Shown here: positions 45,349 through 56,231 of the stretch, piece after piece | Layout of the letters: each line of letters opens with the position of its first letter | Position numbering within the stretch: the stretch's first letter is position 1 | Source: Flaccisagitta enflata | Lineage: Eukaryota; Chaetognatha; Sagittoidea; Aphragmophora | NCBI GenBank assembly: GCA_965153355.1 | Contig: OZ231126.1 | Coordinates: 25,668,001 to 25,732,000 of the forward strand | Direction: 5' to 3' | Length of the DNA stretch: 64,000 nt | Notes under the pieces: generated by a model | Told to the model about the DNA's origin: nothing | Database searches by the model: none | What the model saw: the letters and a program-made list of their open reading frames with translations, nothing else | Made by a program: the position numbers and the translations under genes

Positions 45349-48300
45349 ATGACATTTACGGAAAGTGAAATAAACGCCATTGTGCGGGATGATCAGGACA
45401 TGGAAACTGTGCTTCCAAGGGATTACTCCCCAATAATCCACGACGCACTTCGCAATAATTACCATAATGCGCGGACTAGATTAATTATGGCTCCTGGTCG
45501 CTATTGCTCGGAGATACAAGTTAGACTGGCAAACATGCGGCCGGTCCAATATGACTCTTATCGCAACTATTGGCCATCATTACTCGGAGAGAATTTAAAC
45601 TTCGTGCAATTTGTGAAATCGGCGCTAATTACGCAATTTGCATCAAGACGGACTTGCGTTCGCGTGAATTTTAGCATATCGTTGCTAATTTTGGACCCCA
45701 ATGACACTAACTCACCGACTCATTTTTTGTGGTCATCTCGTGGAAACTTCGCATGTTTGGACGTCGCATTTTCTATACACAGTTGGTCGACTTTGAATGA
45801 GTTCATCGAAGACGTTGTGGCGCCATATTCCGTTGAAAACGCCTTAATGAGGAAGTTGGAAACGTTAGAGGAGCGTTATTCTGGTGAACTAATCCCAATT
45901 TCTGTGAACTTCTACATCACCCTCAATACTAACACTATATTCGGTGCCAGAAAAACATACAATCAACGATACCTAAGTGACAATGAGTGCGTCGATAAGG
46001 AAACGTGCAACAGAAACACGGATTGTGTGTGGAACGCCCTCTCGTCGATGGTGACCCTGGACAACGAGCGTCGGCCGATAGTGCGGCACTGTTTACGGAA
46101 AAGGGTGAATAAAAGAATAGCAAAGAGATTAAAGGTGCAATTTTTGAGATGGTATAGGACGACTAAGTTTAAAGGTGACTACTTCAGTGATCCAGTGACT
46201 GCTCATGGATTTGACGCATCTTTCTTCTCTATATTAGAGAAATTCCTAAAAATGGGAATTGTGCTTGTTGACAATACTCAAATAACAAAGAAAAAGGTTG
46301 GATTTTTTGGACTTGTGAACACTAACTCTAAGATGAGATGCTTGAAGGTAAAATTCGCATCGAAAGAGAGACGGGCAGAAACTATATACCTCTCTACGGA
46401 TGGACGGAATCATATACAGTGCATCACTAATTTGCCTATGTTTGCCCATAAATTCACATGTAAGGGCTGCGCAAAGTCGTACCGTTATGCCTGTGAGTTA
46501 AAGCGACACAATTGTAAACAGGCAAAGTTTGGAGGTAGCACACAGCAAAAGTGGATTTACTCCCTACACAAAAGCATTGAAAAAACTTTGAGTGTGGAAA
46601 ATAGACTAAAGAGTGACGCAAAATACATGCATGTTCTTATAAATGAAACGGGTGTTGATGGTGGCATCAGTGTGAAGATGCATTTTCATTTATTTGGATC
46701 GGACATTTTAACCAAGGCTGTAGTGACTCCTGATTTACAGTGTGCCACGCAGATAATAGTGAAATATTGCACCAGAGCTGCATTGATTGTACTCAGTGAG
46801 AGAATGGCAAAGAACTTTAGTCTACTAAAAACAGTTGAGAATGAGTGTAACGGCATTACGATTAAAAGTGACCCCATACAGGTGGAAAACCTGTTGAGGG
46901 TGAAACAAGGACTAGTTGAGTTTTTGTCGTCATTCGCATGTTACATACAAACAGGACATGGTGACAGCTTGACGTCAAATGTTGTTATGCATACACTTGT
47001 TTCTACATTGAGCGATGACAACGATTGCAATAATTTTGCCATTCGATTTGCAAGAAATATGCTACAAGGTGTGTACATAAAGGGTAATCCAGTGAGATAT
47101 TTGAATTTGGGTGAATTTGCACCCAACTACATGGGATTAGAAGCGTGTGACAGTCATGTGATTGATTGGTCTTTAGTAATTGCGAAATTTGAGGAATACT
47201 TTGGACTGAACATCACCGGATTAAGTCCGGGGCAAATCGGCCATCAGCTTTTAGCAAACAATTTAACATGTACCGAAAAAAAAATGTTCATGACATCAAC
47301 TGTCGCATTTCAAGAGCGTACATTCCACGAAAATGTGAGATATGGACTCCTTTCATTCCAAGAAAGTGGCATCGTGTCGCAGAATGCTTCTTTCAAATCG
47401 GTGATATCAAGTGACTACAGTAAATTCTACTTTAGCATTCTAACTAGCCCTAACCCAGATGATTTTAAATGGCTCACTGTTGGCTTACCAATTAGATATG
47501 AAGAGCAGAAAAGAGATGGAGTGTTCGTGGCAGAAAGGACGCGACGTAGGAAGACAATGGCCAATCTTTTTTTGCGGCTGGTAGAGGAAATGTTTGACAC
47601 GACGGTTGTTTCACTTATTAACAGCAGAGAGATGAAATTTGACTCAAAACCAGTGGATGGTTACTTTCAGTTAAATGGTGAAACGTGGGTGACTGAGTAC
47701 TGTGGATGTGGCTACCACGGTGTAGGTGAGAGTAGCTGTGACGACGATGAGGCGGTTAAAACACACAATGGAGTTTGTCATTTGCCAAAGAGTTTCATTA
47801 GGACAAACTACCCCGGACACAGTGAATCGTGTGACGTTTGCAAGGCCGATGAATGTAGTGATAGTTACAATTTTGCGAAGCCATCTCTTTGGCATTTACG
47901 AGATGGAGAAGATCTCAATTCTATGCATTTTTTCCGCAAGGGGTGCTCATACCGTGATCTGTTTGAACAAACTAAAGAAAAGAACAACAGTATAAAAAAT
48001 TGTGGATTTAAACTATTAGTAGTCTATGAATGTACTATACTAAAGTACTGGAATTGCACCGTTGGTGATTTTTTTGCACAGTGGCAGTTACCAGTAAAGG
48101 GTACACACAAGAGTGAAGTATTGGGGAAAATGATGGGGCAGATATGCAATACTGCGTTCCCTCTTTCCAGATACCCATACCTAACTGAAAGCAGAATAGT
48201 GGAATCGATTAAAACAAGAATGTTAAATGGGTTTGTGACAATTACGTGCAATTTGGGCCCAAAGAGTGCTCAGGTTTTAGGGGCAATTAAACCCTTTTTT

Positions 48301-49275
48301 TTACGAGACAAACAGGGGAATCCTGTTCAGAGTTTTGAAATTGAAAAGAGGACCGTTTCAACCTGCTTACTCCATGAATTGCTTACAAACCCTTCATTTG
48401 TGGATTTTACTGTTATAAAAATACATGAAGCATTCGAGTTTACTGTCCCACGGACAAACCCATTTGAGAAATTGCGAAGTCCTGTCAAAATTGCATTGAG
48501 CAATGAGGGAAGTTGCACATTCACAAAACTAGTTAAGGCCACAATAAACCGCGCAGTTGGAAGTCTTAATTACAATTGTACTAAACGCGTGAAAAGTATT
48601 TTGATTAAAGAGGATGACATAGCACATTTGAATTCCCAAAACTCAAATTTGTCCCACTGCACACGCGTAACTGCGGACAAGGTGTTGATGCATCTAAAGA
48701 ATAGACGTGCTGTTAGCAACAGTTCCCACTTGCATTTGGGTATCTTAGCAACTGGAGTATCGGCTATGCTGCGTTATCTATGTGGGATGAAACAATTTCT
48801 GACTGGCGCTGTTTTTCAACGATGCAACACTGATGGGGTGGTAGTAAAATTTGAGACAGAACATTTTCACGAGTCTCTGACAGTTTACAGTGATTTGTCG
48901 CTTGTATTTGATGCGTTTTTACCAAGAGATAATTTGAGCACGGAGATGCTAAACGGTTATATTACATGGAAAAAAACCTATTTTAAACATTTGGGATTTT
49001 GCCCTAATCACGAGAAAGTGTACATGGATTTTCTACTTAAAAATGATACATGTTTTAATCCAATGGAATGCTGTAGAAAATTTGTTAACAACGATACTAG
49101 ATTTTGTATGATTGTAGAGTTTACTGGCAACATGGCTCTTTTTAAGTCGGTAAATGCGTTAATTATTGTGAACACGTACAATTTAAAAAAATATGCAAAG
49201 GGCGTTGCGTATCAATCATTTGACTGTGTTAATCTTGCTGGCAAGAGTTGTGATGAGTTGAAATTAATGCTGTAG
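45349..49275 (+). CDS. Protein-primed family B DNA polymerase (1,308 aa)
   Basis: Replicates the element's linear genome. It is a single intronless frame, in contrast with the intron-rich capsid and helicase genes. A C2H2-like finger lies at residues 371-389 (C-x2-C-x12-H-x-C). Palm motif A is SSDYSKFYFSIL with the catalytic Asp at 689. Motif B lies around residues 1063-1075 (K-A-T-I-N-R-A-V-G, in place of K-x3-N-S-x-Y-G). Motif C lies at 1159-1163 and reads Cys-Asn-Thr-Asp-Gly where the family has x-Asp-Thr-Asp-Ser. The thumb KxKG-like segment is NTYNLKKYAKGV at 1275-1286. A Cys/His-rich insertion lies just after the palm A region (EYCGCGYHG to CDVCKADEC, near residues 784-848). Exonuclease motifs were not identified with confidence. 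The length is at the upper end for Maverick polymerases. The Asn in motif C is unusual and could reduce activity. Confidence 0.8.
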   Translation: MTFTESEINAIVRDDQDMETVLPRDYSPIIHDALRNNYHNARTRLIMAPGRYCSEIQVRLANMRPVQYDSYRNYWPSLLGENLNFVQFVKSALITQFASRRTCVRVNFSISLLILDPNDTNSPTHFLWSSRGNFACLDVAFSIHSWSTLNEFIEDVVAPYSVENALMRKLETLEERYSGELIPISVNFYITLNTNTIFGARKTYNQRYLSDNECVDKETCNRNTDCVWNALSSMVTLDNERRPIVRHCLRKRVNKRIAKRLKVQFLRWYRTTKFKGDYFSDPVTAHGFDASFFSILEKFLKMGIVLVDNTQITKKKVGFFGLVNTNSKMRCLKVKFASKERRAETIYLSTDGRNHIQCITNLPMFAHKFTCKGCAKSYRYACELKRHNCKQAKFGGSTQQKWIYSLHKSIEKTLSVENRLKSDAKYMHVLINETGVDGGISVKMHFHLFGSDILTKAVVTPDLQCATQIIVKYCTRAALIVLSERMAKNFSLLKTVENECNGITIKSDPIQVENLLRVKQGLVEFLSSFACYIQTGHGDSLTSNVVMHTLVSTLSDDNDCNNFAIRFARNMLQGVYIKGNPVRYLNLGEFAPNYMGLEACDSHVIDWSLVIAKFEEYFGLNITGLSPGQIGHQLLANNLTCTEKKMFMTSTVAFQERTFHENVRYGLLSFQESGIVSQNASFKSVISSDYSKFYFSILTSPNPDDFKWLTVGLPIRYEEQKRDGVFVAERTRRRKTMANLFLRLVEEMFDTTVVSLINSREMKFDSKPVDGYFQLNGETWVTEYCGCGYHGVGESSCDDDEAVKTHNGVCHLPKSFIRTNYPGHSESCDVCKADECSDSYNFAKPSLWHLRDGEDLNSMHFFRKGCSYRDLFEQTKEKNNSIKNCGFKLLVVYECTILKYWNCTVGDFFAQWQLPVKGTHKSEVLGKMMGQICNTAFPLSRYPYLTESRIVESIKTRMLNGFVTITCNLGPKSAQVLGAIKPFFLRDKQGNPVQSFEIEKRTVSTCLLHELLTNPSFVDFTVIKIHEAFEFTVPRTNPFEKLRSPVKIALSNEGSCTFTKLVKATINRAVGSLNYNCTKRVKSILIKEDDIAHLNSQNSNLSHCTRVTADKVLMHLKNRRAVSNSSHLHLGILATGVSAMLRYLCGMKQFLTGAVFQRCNTDGVVVKFETEHFHESLTVYSDLSLVFDAFLPRDNLSTEMLNGYITWKKTYFKHLGFCPNHEKVYMDFLLKNDTCFNPMECCRKFVNNDTRFCMIVEFTGNMALFKSVNALIIVNTYNLKKYAKGVAYQSFDCVNLAGKSCDELKLML

Positions 49276-49473
49276 TTGGTTGCTGTTATTTAATTTGTTG
49301 AATGTGACTATTTATTGAATATTTATACCAATGCTATTTATTTATTTATTTTCATAGGTTTTCTTTACAACGTGATTTGGAACAATTTAAGCGAGAATAA
49401 TGAAACTTTTGATTGTTACACGGGAAAGCGAATAAAAATTACGAGTGAGGAGGCAGTAAAAATTTGAGAGAAA

Positions 49474-50010
49474 ATGGTCAACTTCGAAAGAAAAAATACC
49501 GTTACTGCGATAACAAGGGAGATTCAGGTCTGTATAAAAATGTGTTTTGGATTTGTGGTAACTGTGTGTATAAAATTAACGAGTCTGCAATGGCACAATT
49601 TTCACAACTTACAACATAGTTTTTTCACAACTTCGGGTTGAGTTTATCACGACCTCAATTCGAGTTTATCACAACCACAGTTCAAGTTTATCACAACCAC
49701 TCTTTAGTTTGTACTAATCACAACCACGTACTGTTTTTGTTTTTGTCACAGTAATTCCGTTAACATCGCTGCGTTAGTCGGATGATGGGTTTTCAGGAGA
49801 GGGTGTGTGGAACTGCCCCCTCCCCCTTTTGGGTCCGGCATTTTCCTTCGACGCGTCTGGAGCCTTTCGTTTTTTCCCTTTCGCGGCATCGGCCTTCACG
49901 CATGCGTTGACCCGCATGGTTCGGAAGAACCTAGGCAGCACAGGTTGGATTGAACCAACTTCGGGAAGATCGGGGAATACGTTGAACGATTTGAAAATTG
50001 AGATCCTGTG
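49474..50010 (+). CDS. Possible small spliced gene (low confidence)
   Basis: ATG 49474 opens an 18-codon frame (MVNFERKN... ending REIQ) up to a donor-like CAG|GTCTGT at 49,528. A downstream acceptor (GGGTTTTCAG) at about 49,796 leads into a frame ending at 50,010 (LTRMVRKNLGSTGWIEPTSG, then LNDLKIEIL). The phases I can assign do not join the two cleanly, because the longer downstream frame is shifted by one. A poly(A) signal AATAAA on this strand lies near 50,030. Not recognised. It may be a real transcript or chance. Confidence 0.25.
49641..49730. promoter_or_regulatory. 22 bp-spaced AGTTTATCACAACC direct repeats
   Basis: AGTTTATCAC starts at 49,641, 49,663 and 49,685, exactly 22 bp apart. 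A partial fourth copy (AATCACAACCACG) lies at ~49,716. They are in the intergenic region between the convergent polymerase and helicase genes. The spacing of about two helical turns is typical of protein-binding iterons, but binding is inferred, not shown. Confidence 0.55.
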
Positions 50011-50074
50011 AGAGAAGCAGTAATGAAAAAAATAAATATAGTAATTCTGTTGATATGGGTTTGTATGTTTGTAA

Positions 50075-50445
50075 TCACGTGGAAAATGTTAGTTGTAAAT
50101 GATTGTTGTGCATAAGGGAAAAATGGAGGACAGGGGGGGGGGAGTGAGGGGGAGAGAGAGAAATGGGGTGAGATGGAAAGGGAGAGGGAGGGGATGGGGG
50201 GAGGGGATGGGGGGGGGGGGTGAGAGAGGAGGGGGGAGGATGAAATGAGGGGGAGAGAATGGAAGAGATGGGGAGAGGAGAGGGAGAGAGGGAGAGAGAG
50301 AGGGATAGAGAGGAAAGAGATAGAGAGGAGGGGAGAGAGGTAAAGGGGGGGGGAAGAGGAGGGTAAGAAGGGGAGGGGGAGATAGAGAGGGTTGGGGGAG
50401 AGGATAAGAGGGTTGGGAGGGAAGAGGGTTGGAGTGAGGTGGGTA

Positions 50446-50498
<53 letters not shown>

Positions 50499-51112
50499 AT
50501 TTGGCAAGGTGCCCCATCGACTACGATTTGCGAAGGACGTTCCGGTCGGACACCATCCACCTCCTCTCTCCACCATTCGTCTTCTTCGCAAAGGCCGTAT
50601 TCCTCGCGGATATCGGCCTTTCTTTCATCGGAGAGGTCAACCCACTTTTCTCCCGGCGACAAAATGGGACATTGCAGCCTGGAACGATGGAGAAATGTGT
50701 GTTATTACTGTTGTGTGTGTAATGTGAATAAAATTGGCAACGGAATGATTTTTGTATAGTTTTAACAATTACATTTAATTAACTAATGTACAATGATGGT
50801 ATTTATTTATATACTAACTTGAGTAACCACAATCGATTTAGAAGGCAGGAAAGTTCTCCAGGATTCTCTGCAAACTCTTTGATGTCAAAGTTTGAAGAGC
50901 ATAGAATTGGGACATCGTGGGCGATGCTGCGGCCAGCGCCATGTTTGACGTTAATATCGCCACTGACGCCTTCAAACATAAGTTTGAGGTCGGACGGCTT
51001 GAGTTGCTTTGGTTCCATTTCGTCGCAGTGCGCAACATCTACGATGGGGTGGAGAGGGGCAGAAAGAAAGAAACAAGGTAGATAGAAGTAGTTAGAAAGA
51101 AGGTAACAATAA

Positions 51113-51162
<50 letters not shown>

Positions 51163-52005
51163 GCAACAACAAGCACAACAGTTAGTTCCAAATCTACGCT
51201 AACAACAGAGTTCAGTTTGTAAGTTCAGAGTTTCGCGACTCGCATTTCATCGGTTTATCTGTCAACAACAACAACTATCATGAACAGTAACAATAACAGT
51301 TACAAATAGGGACTCACCAGTCGTGAAATACACGTTTTGTAGGTAGAAATTTCTCGACGATAAAGACACGAGGGCTTTCTGTATCGCCGGTGTGAGGATG
51401 GATAGTAGAAGAGACTTTCCGTATTGCTTGGCCCGCTCACGAAGAATCTTTGAAAGACAGAGAAAAAGACAGAAAGGATAGAAAAAAGGATAGAAAAAAA
51501 ATTAACTAAAACATTTAAGGAGGAGAAATATGGGTTAAAACGTGGAAAATAGAGGCAAATTGAATAACCAATAGATAATAAATGGGAAATTGTATGAGTA
51601 AAAGGAGAATATACATACCCACATCTCTTGGTGTGACTGTCAAGTTGCTGCATCTTTGCCTTGGCCTGTTTGGCGGGATCTTTGCGGTCTTTGATGCGCT
51701 GCTTGGCCAATTCAATCGCGGCGCGGAGACGAGCTGCCTTTTCTGCGGGTGTTTCCGATCGAACGTCATCGGCGCCAATGGCGCCATTAGAACCTACAGA
51801 TGGCGCTGCATGTGGGGTGCGGTCGCCGCGAACAACGCCCGCGTGTCCGGCGTTTGCAGATTCATGGTTGTTTTCGATGTCATCTTCGTCGGAATCCTCG
51901 CTTGCGTCAGTATCGCCACCTTCGACGTCATCATTGGCGGCATTGGGTGCCTCTTTGTGTTGGTCGACGTCAGACCCATCGGATGCGTCGTCGTCGTCGT
52001 CGTCG

Positions 52006-52043
<38 letters not shown>

Positions 52044-55000
52044 TGGTTCGGGTTCCGGCTCCGGCATGGATTCTTCCATGATGATTTTTCGTTTGATACT
52101 GAAGGTCAGGATGTAGTTTAGGACGGCGAGGATCGCCCTTGGATCTCCACCATTAGTCGACAATAAATGCGCCAGCTGCAAAAAAAAAAGGTGATTGTAA
52201 ATGTAATTGTGGTCAGCGGTACCCGTCACCCATTTATAAATTTTCCGAATGAATACAAACAAACACCATCGTTCAACATTACATGCACACATTTTACCCA
52301 TTGGGCCATGTCGTCGTAGACGTTATTTTCTCTCTCGTATGACCCCAGCTCCTTGATCATTTCGTCGGTCGCTCCTTCGTCTTTAGCCGCTTGGATGATG
52401 GCATCCCAATCTGCCTTATCTTCCTGGATCATCCGCTTGTATTCTTCAATTTGCGGTTTGTAACTGAAAAAAAGAGAATGTTAGTAAACAAAACATTAAT
52501 AATATTAACCAAATGGATTGAAAGAAATCTACGTTAAAACTATGACTAATAAAAATAATTGAACCATGTTAATTTAAATGACCATCTTACTTACTATTCA
52601 ACCATGCGAATTATAAAGGATTTTTCTCTGGCCTCCTTTTGCTTTTGCTCCATGTAAATGTCGAAAATTTCTCGTTGAACCGATTCACTGCAACCCTTTA
52701 AGTAGACCGACAAGCCAAGTCGCAATTCCATGTCCATGCTTTGTCTAAGAAAATGGAAGTAACATTTGAATTACAACTAAGTGAGGGGGGGGGGTGTGAG
52801 TGAAGCCCCACACGTTCCACTTAAATTTATCACCTCCAAGATTAATGCCTGTTGTAAAACTAACCTGAACTCCTCGAATGACTGTGGATTTGATCTCTGC
52901 GGATTTGATCTCTTCATGAGTTGGATGAGCACTTGTCGCTGGTCCCAATCGTTTTGCATTGATTCCGAGCATTCGCATTCCCCAATGTCTAAGTGAGCGA
53001 AAAAAAATGTATGGGGTTGAGGGTACACAGAAATTGTACACATATAGAATTTTTAATCGCGTGTACGCGACCATCGCGTGTACGCGACCATAAGTCATTT
53101 TTAGGTATAATGAACCATTTTAGGCGATTCTAAGTAATTCTAAGTCATTCTAAGCAATTTTAAGTAATTCTAAATCATTTTAAGTCATTCTAAGTTATTC
53201 TAAATCATTCTAATTATTTTAAATCATTCCAAGTAATTGTAAGTTATTCTAAGTCATTCTAGGTCATTCTAAGTTGTTCTAAGTAATCCTAAATTATTTT
53301 AAATTATTCTAAGTTGCTTTAAATCTTCCTATGTTATTCTATTCATTCTTACATACACAACCAACCTAGGAATTTTAGACGATCAGGGGCTTTCAACGAT
53401 GGGTCAAGAAATTCCATTGATGGGCGTCCCTTTTTGCCCTCTCCCTTTGATGGCATGGGATTTGCATCTACCATGGATTGGCGTTTCGTCTCATCGTCCA
53501 AAAACACGTCGAAGCAGCTCACAGCTGGCTTATTTTCGTCCGGCATCTGATGAAACTGAGAGGCGAAGAGCAGTAATTATGTATTAAAGTTGCACATGTT
53601 AGTGAATGCATGCATATAGAATGACAATGAAGCTGCATAGTATATAAATACCAACCTGTAGCAAATATTCAAGTAGGGGTGGTGCCACTCTTCCCTTAGC
53701 CTCTTTATCGTTGCCGCGCTTGTTGTTGATGTCGATGCAATAATCAATCCTCTTTTGTTGCACATGTTCTTCGGTGGGACAGCATATTGACTGTGTGAAT
53801 AATTTTGTAAAATGCTATCACAAAGTATTTATAACATTGGAGTATTCGATACTGTGGCATCACCATAGCATCACAATAGCATCACACTGGCATCACATTG
53901 GCATTGCAGTAACAACATAGTAGCAGCGCAGTGGCAACGCAATAGCATCACAATAGCATCACAGTGACATTATAATAGCATCACATTAACATCACATTAG
54001 CACCACAGTAGCAACACAGTAGTAGTATTGCAGTGGCATCACAGTAGCATTACATTAGCACCGCCGTAGCATTAACTCACCTCGTAGTCACATGGTTTTG
54101 ACAGTGCAGCTGCAATTTTCGCGTAACCCCACTTGTTTGCCAGTGAGGTAAGAGCACCACTCCTCCTCAACACCTCGTCAAAAACCCTTTCGTGTGCTGT
54201 GTTTGACCAACCTTTGGGTTTTTTGTCTCCCGCGATTTTCTGTGTATTTGAGAGGAAATGATTAAATCGGGAATGGGTATGTATAAAAAGGCCATAGAAA
54301 TCCCAATATCTCTTAAAATCATTTAAATTGAAAAACTCTCTCCTCTAACCTTCAAAAACAGCTCGATGTCTGATCGCCATCTGTGTCCGTAGGAACTGAG
54401 AGAAAAAAATAGTTGAAAATGTAAGATGGTTAATGTTACCCATGGCATGTGGATAAAGACAAGGTTGAGAGTGGGGTAGCGACCCCAACACAAATAGAAA
54501 TGTGGAAAGAGTGAGAGAGAGAGGAGAGGGGGGAAAGGAGTGAGGGAAGGAAAGAGGGGAGAGGGATAGAAGGGGGGGGAGAGAGAAAGAGGCAAAGGGA
54601 CAAAGAGACAAAGAGACAGAGAGAGAGGCAGAGAGATAGAGAGAGAGAGAGAGGGAGAGAGAGAGAGATACAGTGCGTGAAATGTTCCATATCCTCGTCA
54701 TTCATCCCGGCTTCGTCTCCGTCCTCCCTGAGAGAAATAGTAAATGCGCAATGTAAACGAGTAAAAATGGATGGCCGCGTATACCATTAACAGCAGTTAT
54801 ACAGAAAGTATATACTTACTTGAACCTGTAGTGGTGACTGTACCAAGCATCACACTTCTTATCTCTAGCGTCCAGGTACTTCATCTTGAACTCGATACTG
54901 GTAAGACCGCTGTTCAAGCGCTTGATGTCTCTGGAAGTGAAAGAGGATGTAGATTTGATAACGGATAAATCTAAAGTAATTATCAACTGTAGTAGTTGAA

Positions 55001-55678
55001 ATCGAATTCTACACACATACATATTCATAGTTACCTAATAAACAAGAGGATGTGTAGCCAAGTGGGTTGATTAACCCCCATCTTCTTTTGGGATTCCCGC
55101 AGTTCGGCAATTTCCTCCGCTTTATCTTCCATGCCCTTTATTAACGGAATTCCGTCTATGACCGCGACGGTAGACATGTTGGGGGCGGTTACGACCACGC
55201 CCTCCATGTTGCTTTCTTTGGAGGCGGCCTCGAAGTCGGCGGACAAATTGCGTCGCGGATGTGGGATTTCGGTAGATACCTCGTCTTTATTTGTTGGCAC
55301 CATCGATTCATTTGGTATTGGCGACGCACGTGGAGAACGCGGTGATGGTGGCGTCGCCGCGCCACCCGGTGTTAACAGCCCACTTTGCTCGTCTGGTGTT
55401 GGCGATCTCCTCGAGTCATCGGATGCGCACGGGGATGCAGGCGACGAAGGACGAGGAGGAGGCGTTGGCGGAGGAGGAAGTGGTGCCGGGGGAGGAGGAA
55501 GAGGTTCACGATTGGCCTCATCGTCGGAGGAGTCCGACGGAACAAATTCCTTCGATTTATACTGTTCTTCCTTTTTGTCTTTTTTCTTGTGACGTTTGTC
55601 TTTATTTTCTTTTTTTTTACTCTTCTTTTTTTCACCCTCACTTGATTTGGATTTATGTTTTTTCTTTTCTTCAGCCAT
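50075..55678 (-). CDS. Superfamily 3 helicase gene, ~14 exons, P-loop frameshift
   Basis: Probable replicative helicase. Exons in reading order: 55678-55035, 54930-54820, 54727-54672, 54395-54350, 54239-54081, 53790-53656, 53555-53366, 52988-52865, 52744-52595, 52463-52298, 52175-51619, 51447-51318, 51038-50819, 50678-50075. Nearly all junctions are GT-AG with matching phase. The N-terminus is Lys-rich, then Pro-rich. An Asp run (14 or more) sits in exon 11. Exon 12 carries Walker A, but near 51,419 one base is missing: the GPSNT half is in one frame and the GKS half in another. Exon 13 has Walker B (VAHCDEME), motif B' (EGVSGDINVK) and sensor 1 (PILCSSN), in the shifted frame. The exon 3 to exon 4 phase is also off by one. 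Exon 14 runs into (CT)n. Alternatively the gene ends at a stop with an adjacent AATAAA near 50,800-50,808. Frameshifts may be assembly errors or decay. Confidence 0.7.
50453..50497. repeat. (GA)n tract at the helicase 3' end
   Basis: (GA)n flanked by about 350 bp of GGGGAGAG-type purine sequence (50,130-50,450). On the minus strand it lengthens the open frame with Ser/Leu/Pro residues, which are probably not translated product. Confidence 0.85.
51119..51166. repeat. (CAA)n in a helicase intron
   Basis: A short trinucleotide run inside the intron between the Walker A and Walker B exons. Confidence 0.9.
53100..53340. repeat. ~11 bp TTCTAAGTCAT repeats in a helicase intron
   Basis: Over 20 degenerate copies of TCTAAGTAAT/TCTAAATCAT words. 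They fill the intron between the exons at 53366-53555 and 52865-52988. Confidence 0.85.
53840..54065. repeat. ~11 bp GCATCACA(A/T)TA repeats in a helicase intron
   Basis: About 18 copies of AGCATCACAATAGC-like units between the exons at 53656-53790 and 54081-54239. Confidence 0.85.
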
Positions 55679-56150
55679 ACTCAACTCCAAATCACAAATG
55701 TATTAGTTCTGTAATAAATCATGAATGAATATATAGTCAAAATCAGCATTTTTTTTTTACCGGCGACGCATAGAAAAATTGGGCCGAAGTTAGTTATAGC
55801 AGTCTCCCTATATAATTTGACTCGGCCACCTCTCTTTACAGGGATGGTTAAAGTAGAGTGGCTAAGGTAGGGTGGCTTTAATTGAGAAGAGGTGGAAATA
55901 TTACATTAATTTTGGAGTTAAAAATTAGTTAGTAATAACAAAATTTTATGAAAGGTGGCTAAATAACCCCTACTGCCAACCCAATTACCCTTGGTAATTT
56001 TTAGGAGACTGCTATAACTAACTCGATCCAAAAATTGATTTACAACAATTAAATGATTATCAAGACGTAGCGAATTCCCAATTTAACACATGAACGGCAG
56101 CAAATGTACATTGAAGTGTCCTTTGACGTCACACGGCCACGATCCACGTC

Positions 56151-56156
56151 TTTATT
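56151..56156 (-). terminator. Poly(A) signal of the 958-aa protein gene
   Basis: AATAAA on the minus strand, 76 bases after the stop codon, inside GTCAGAATAAAGACG-like context. It supports a complete 3' end there. Confidence 0.6.
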
Positions 56157-56231
56157 CTGATATATTTTAATAAGGATGGGTGGTGGTTGATGGGAGGGGT
56201 GGGGATGGGAATAGAAAGAGTCGCGATGGGA

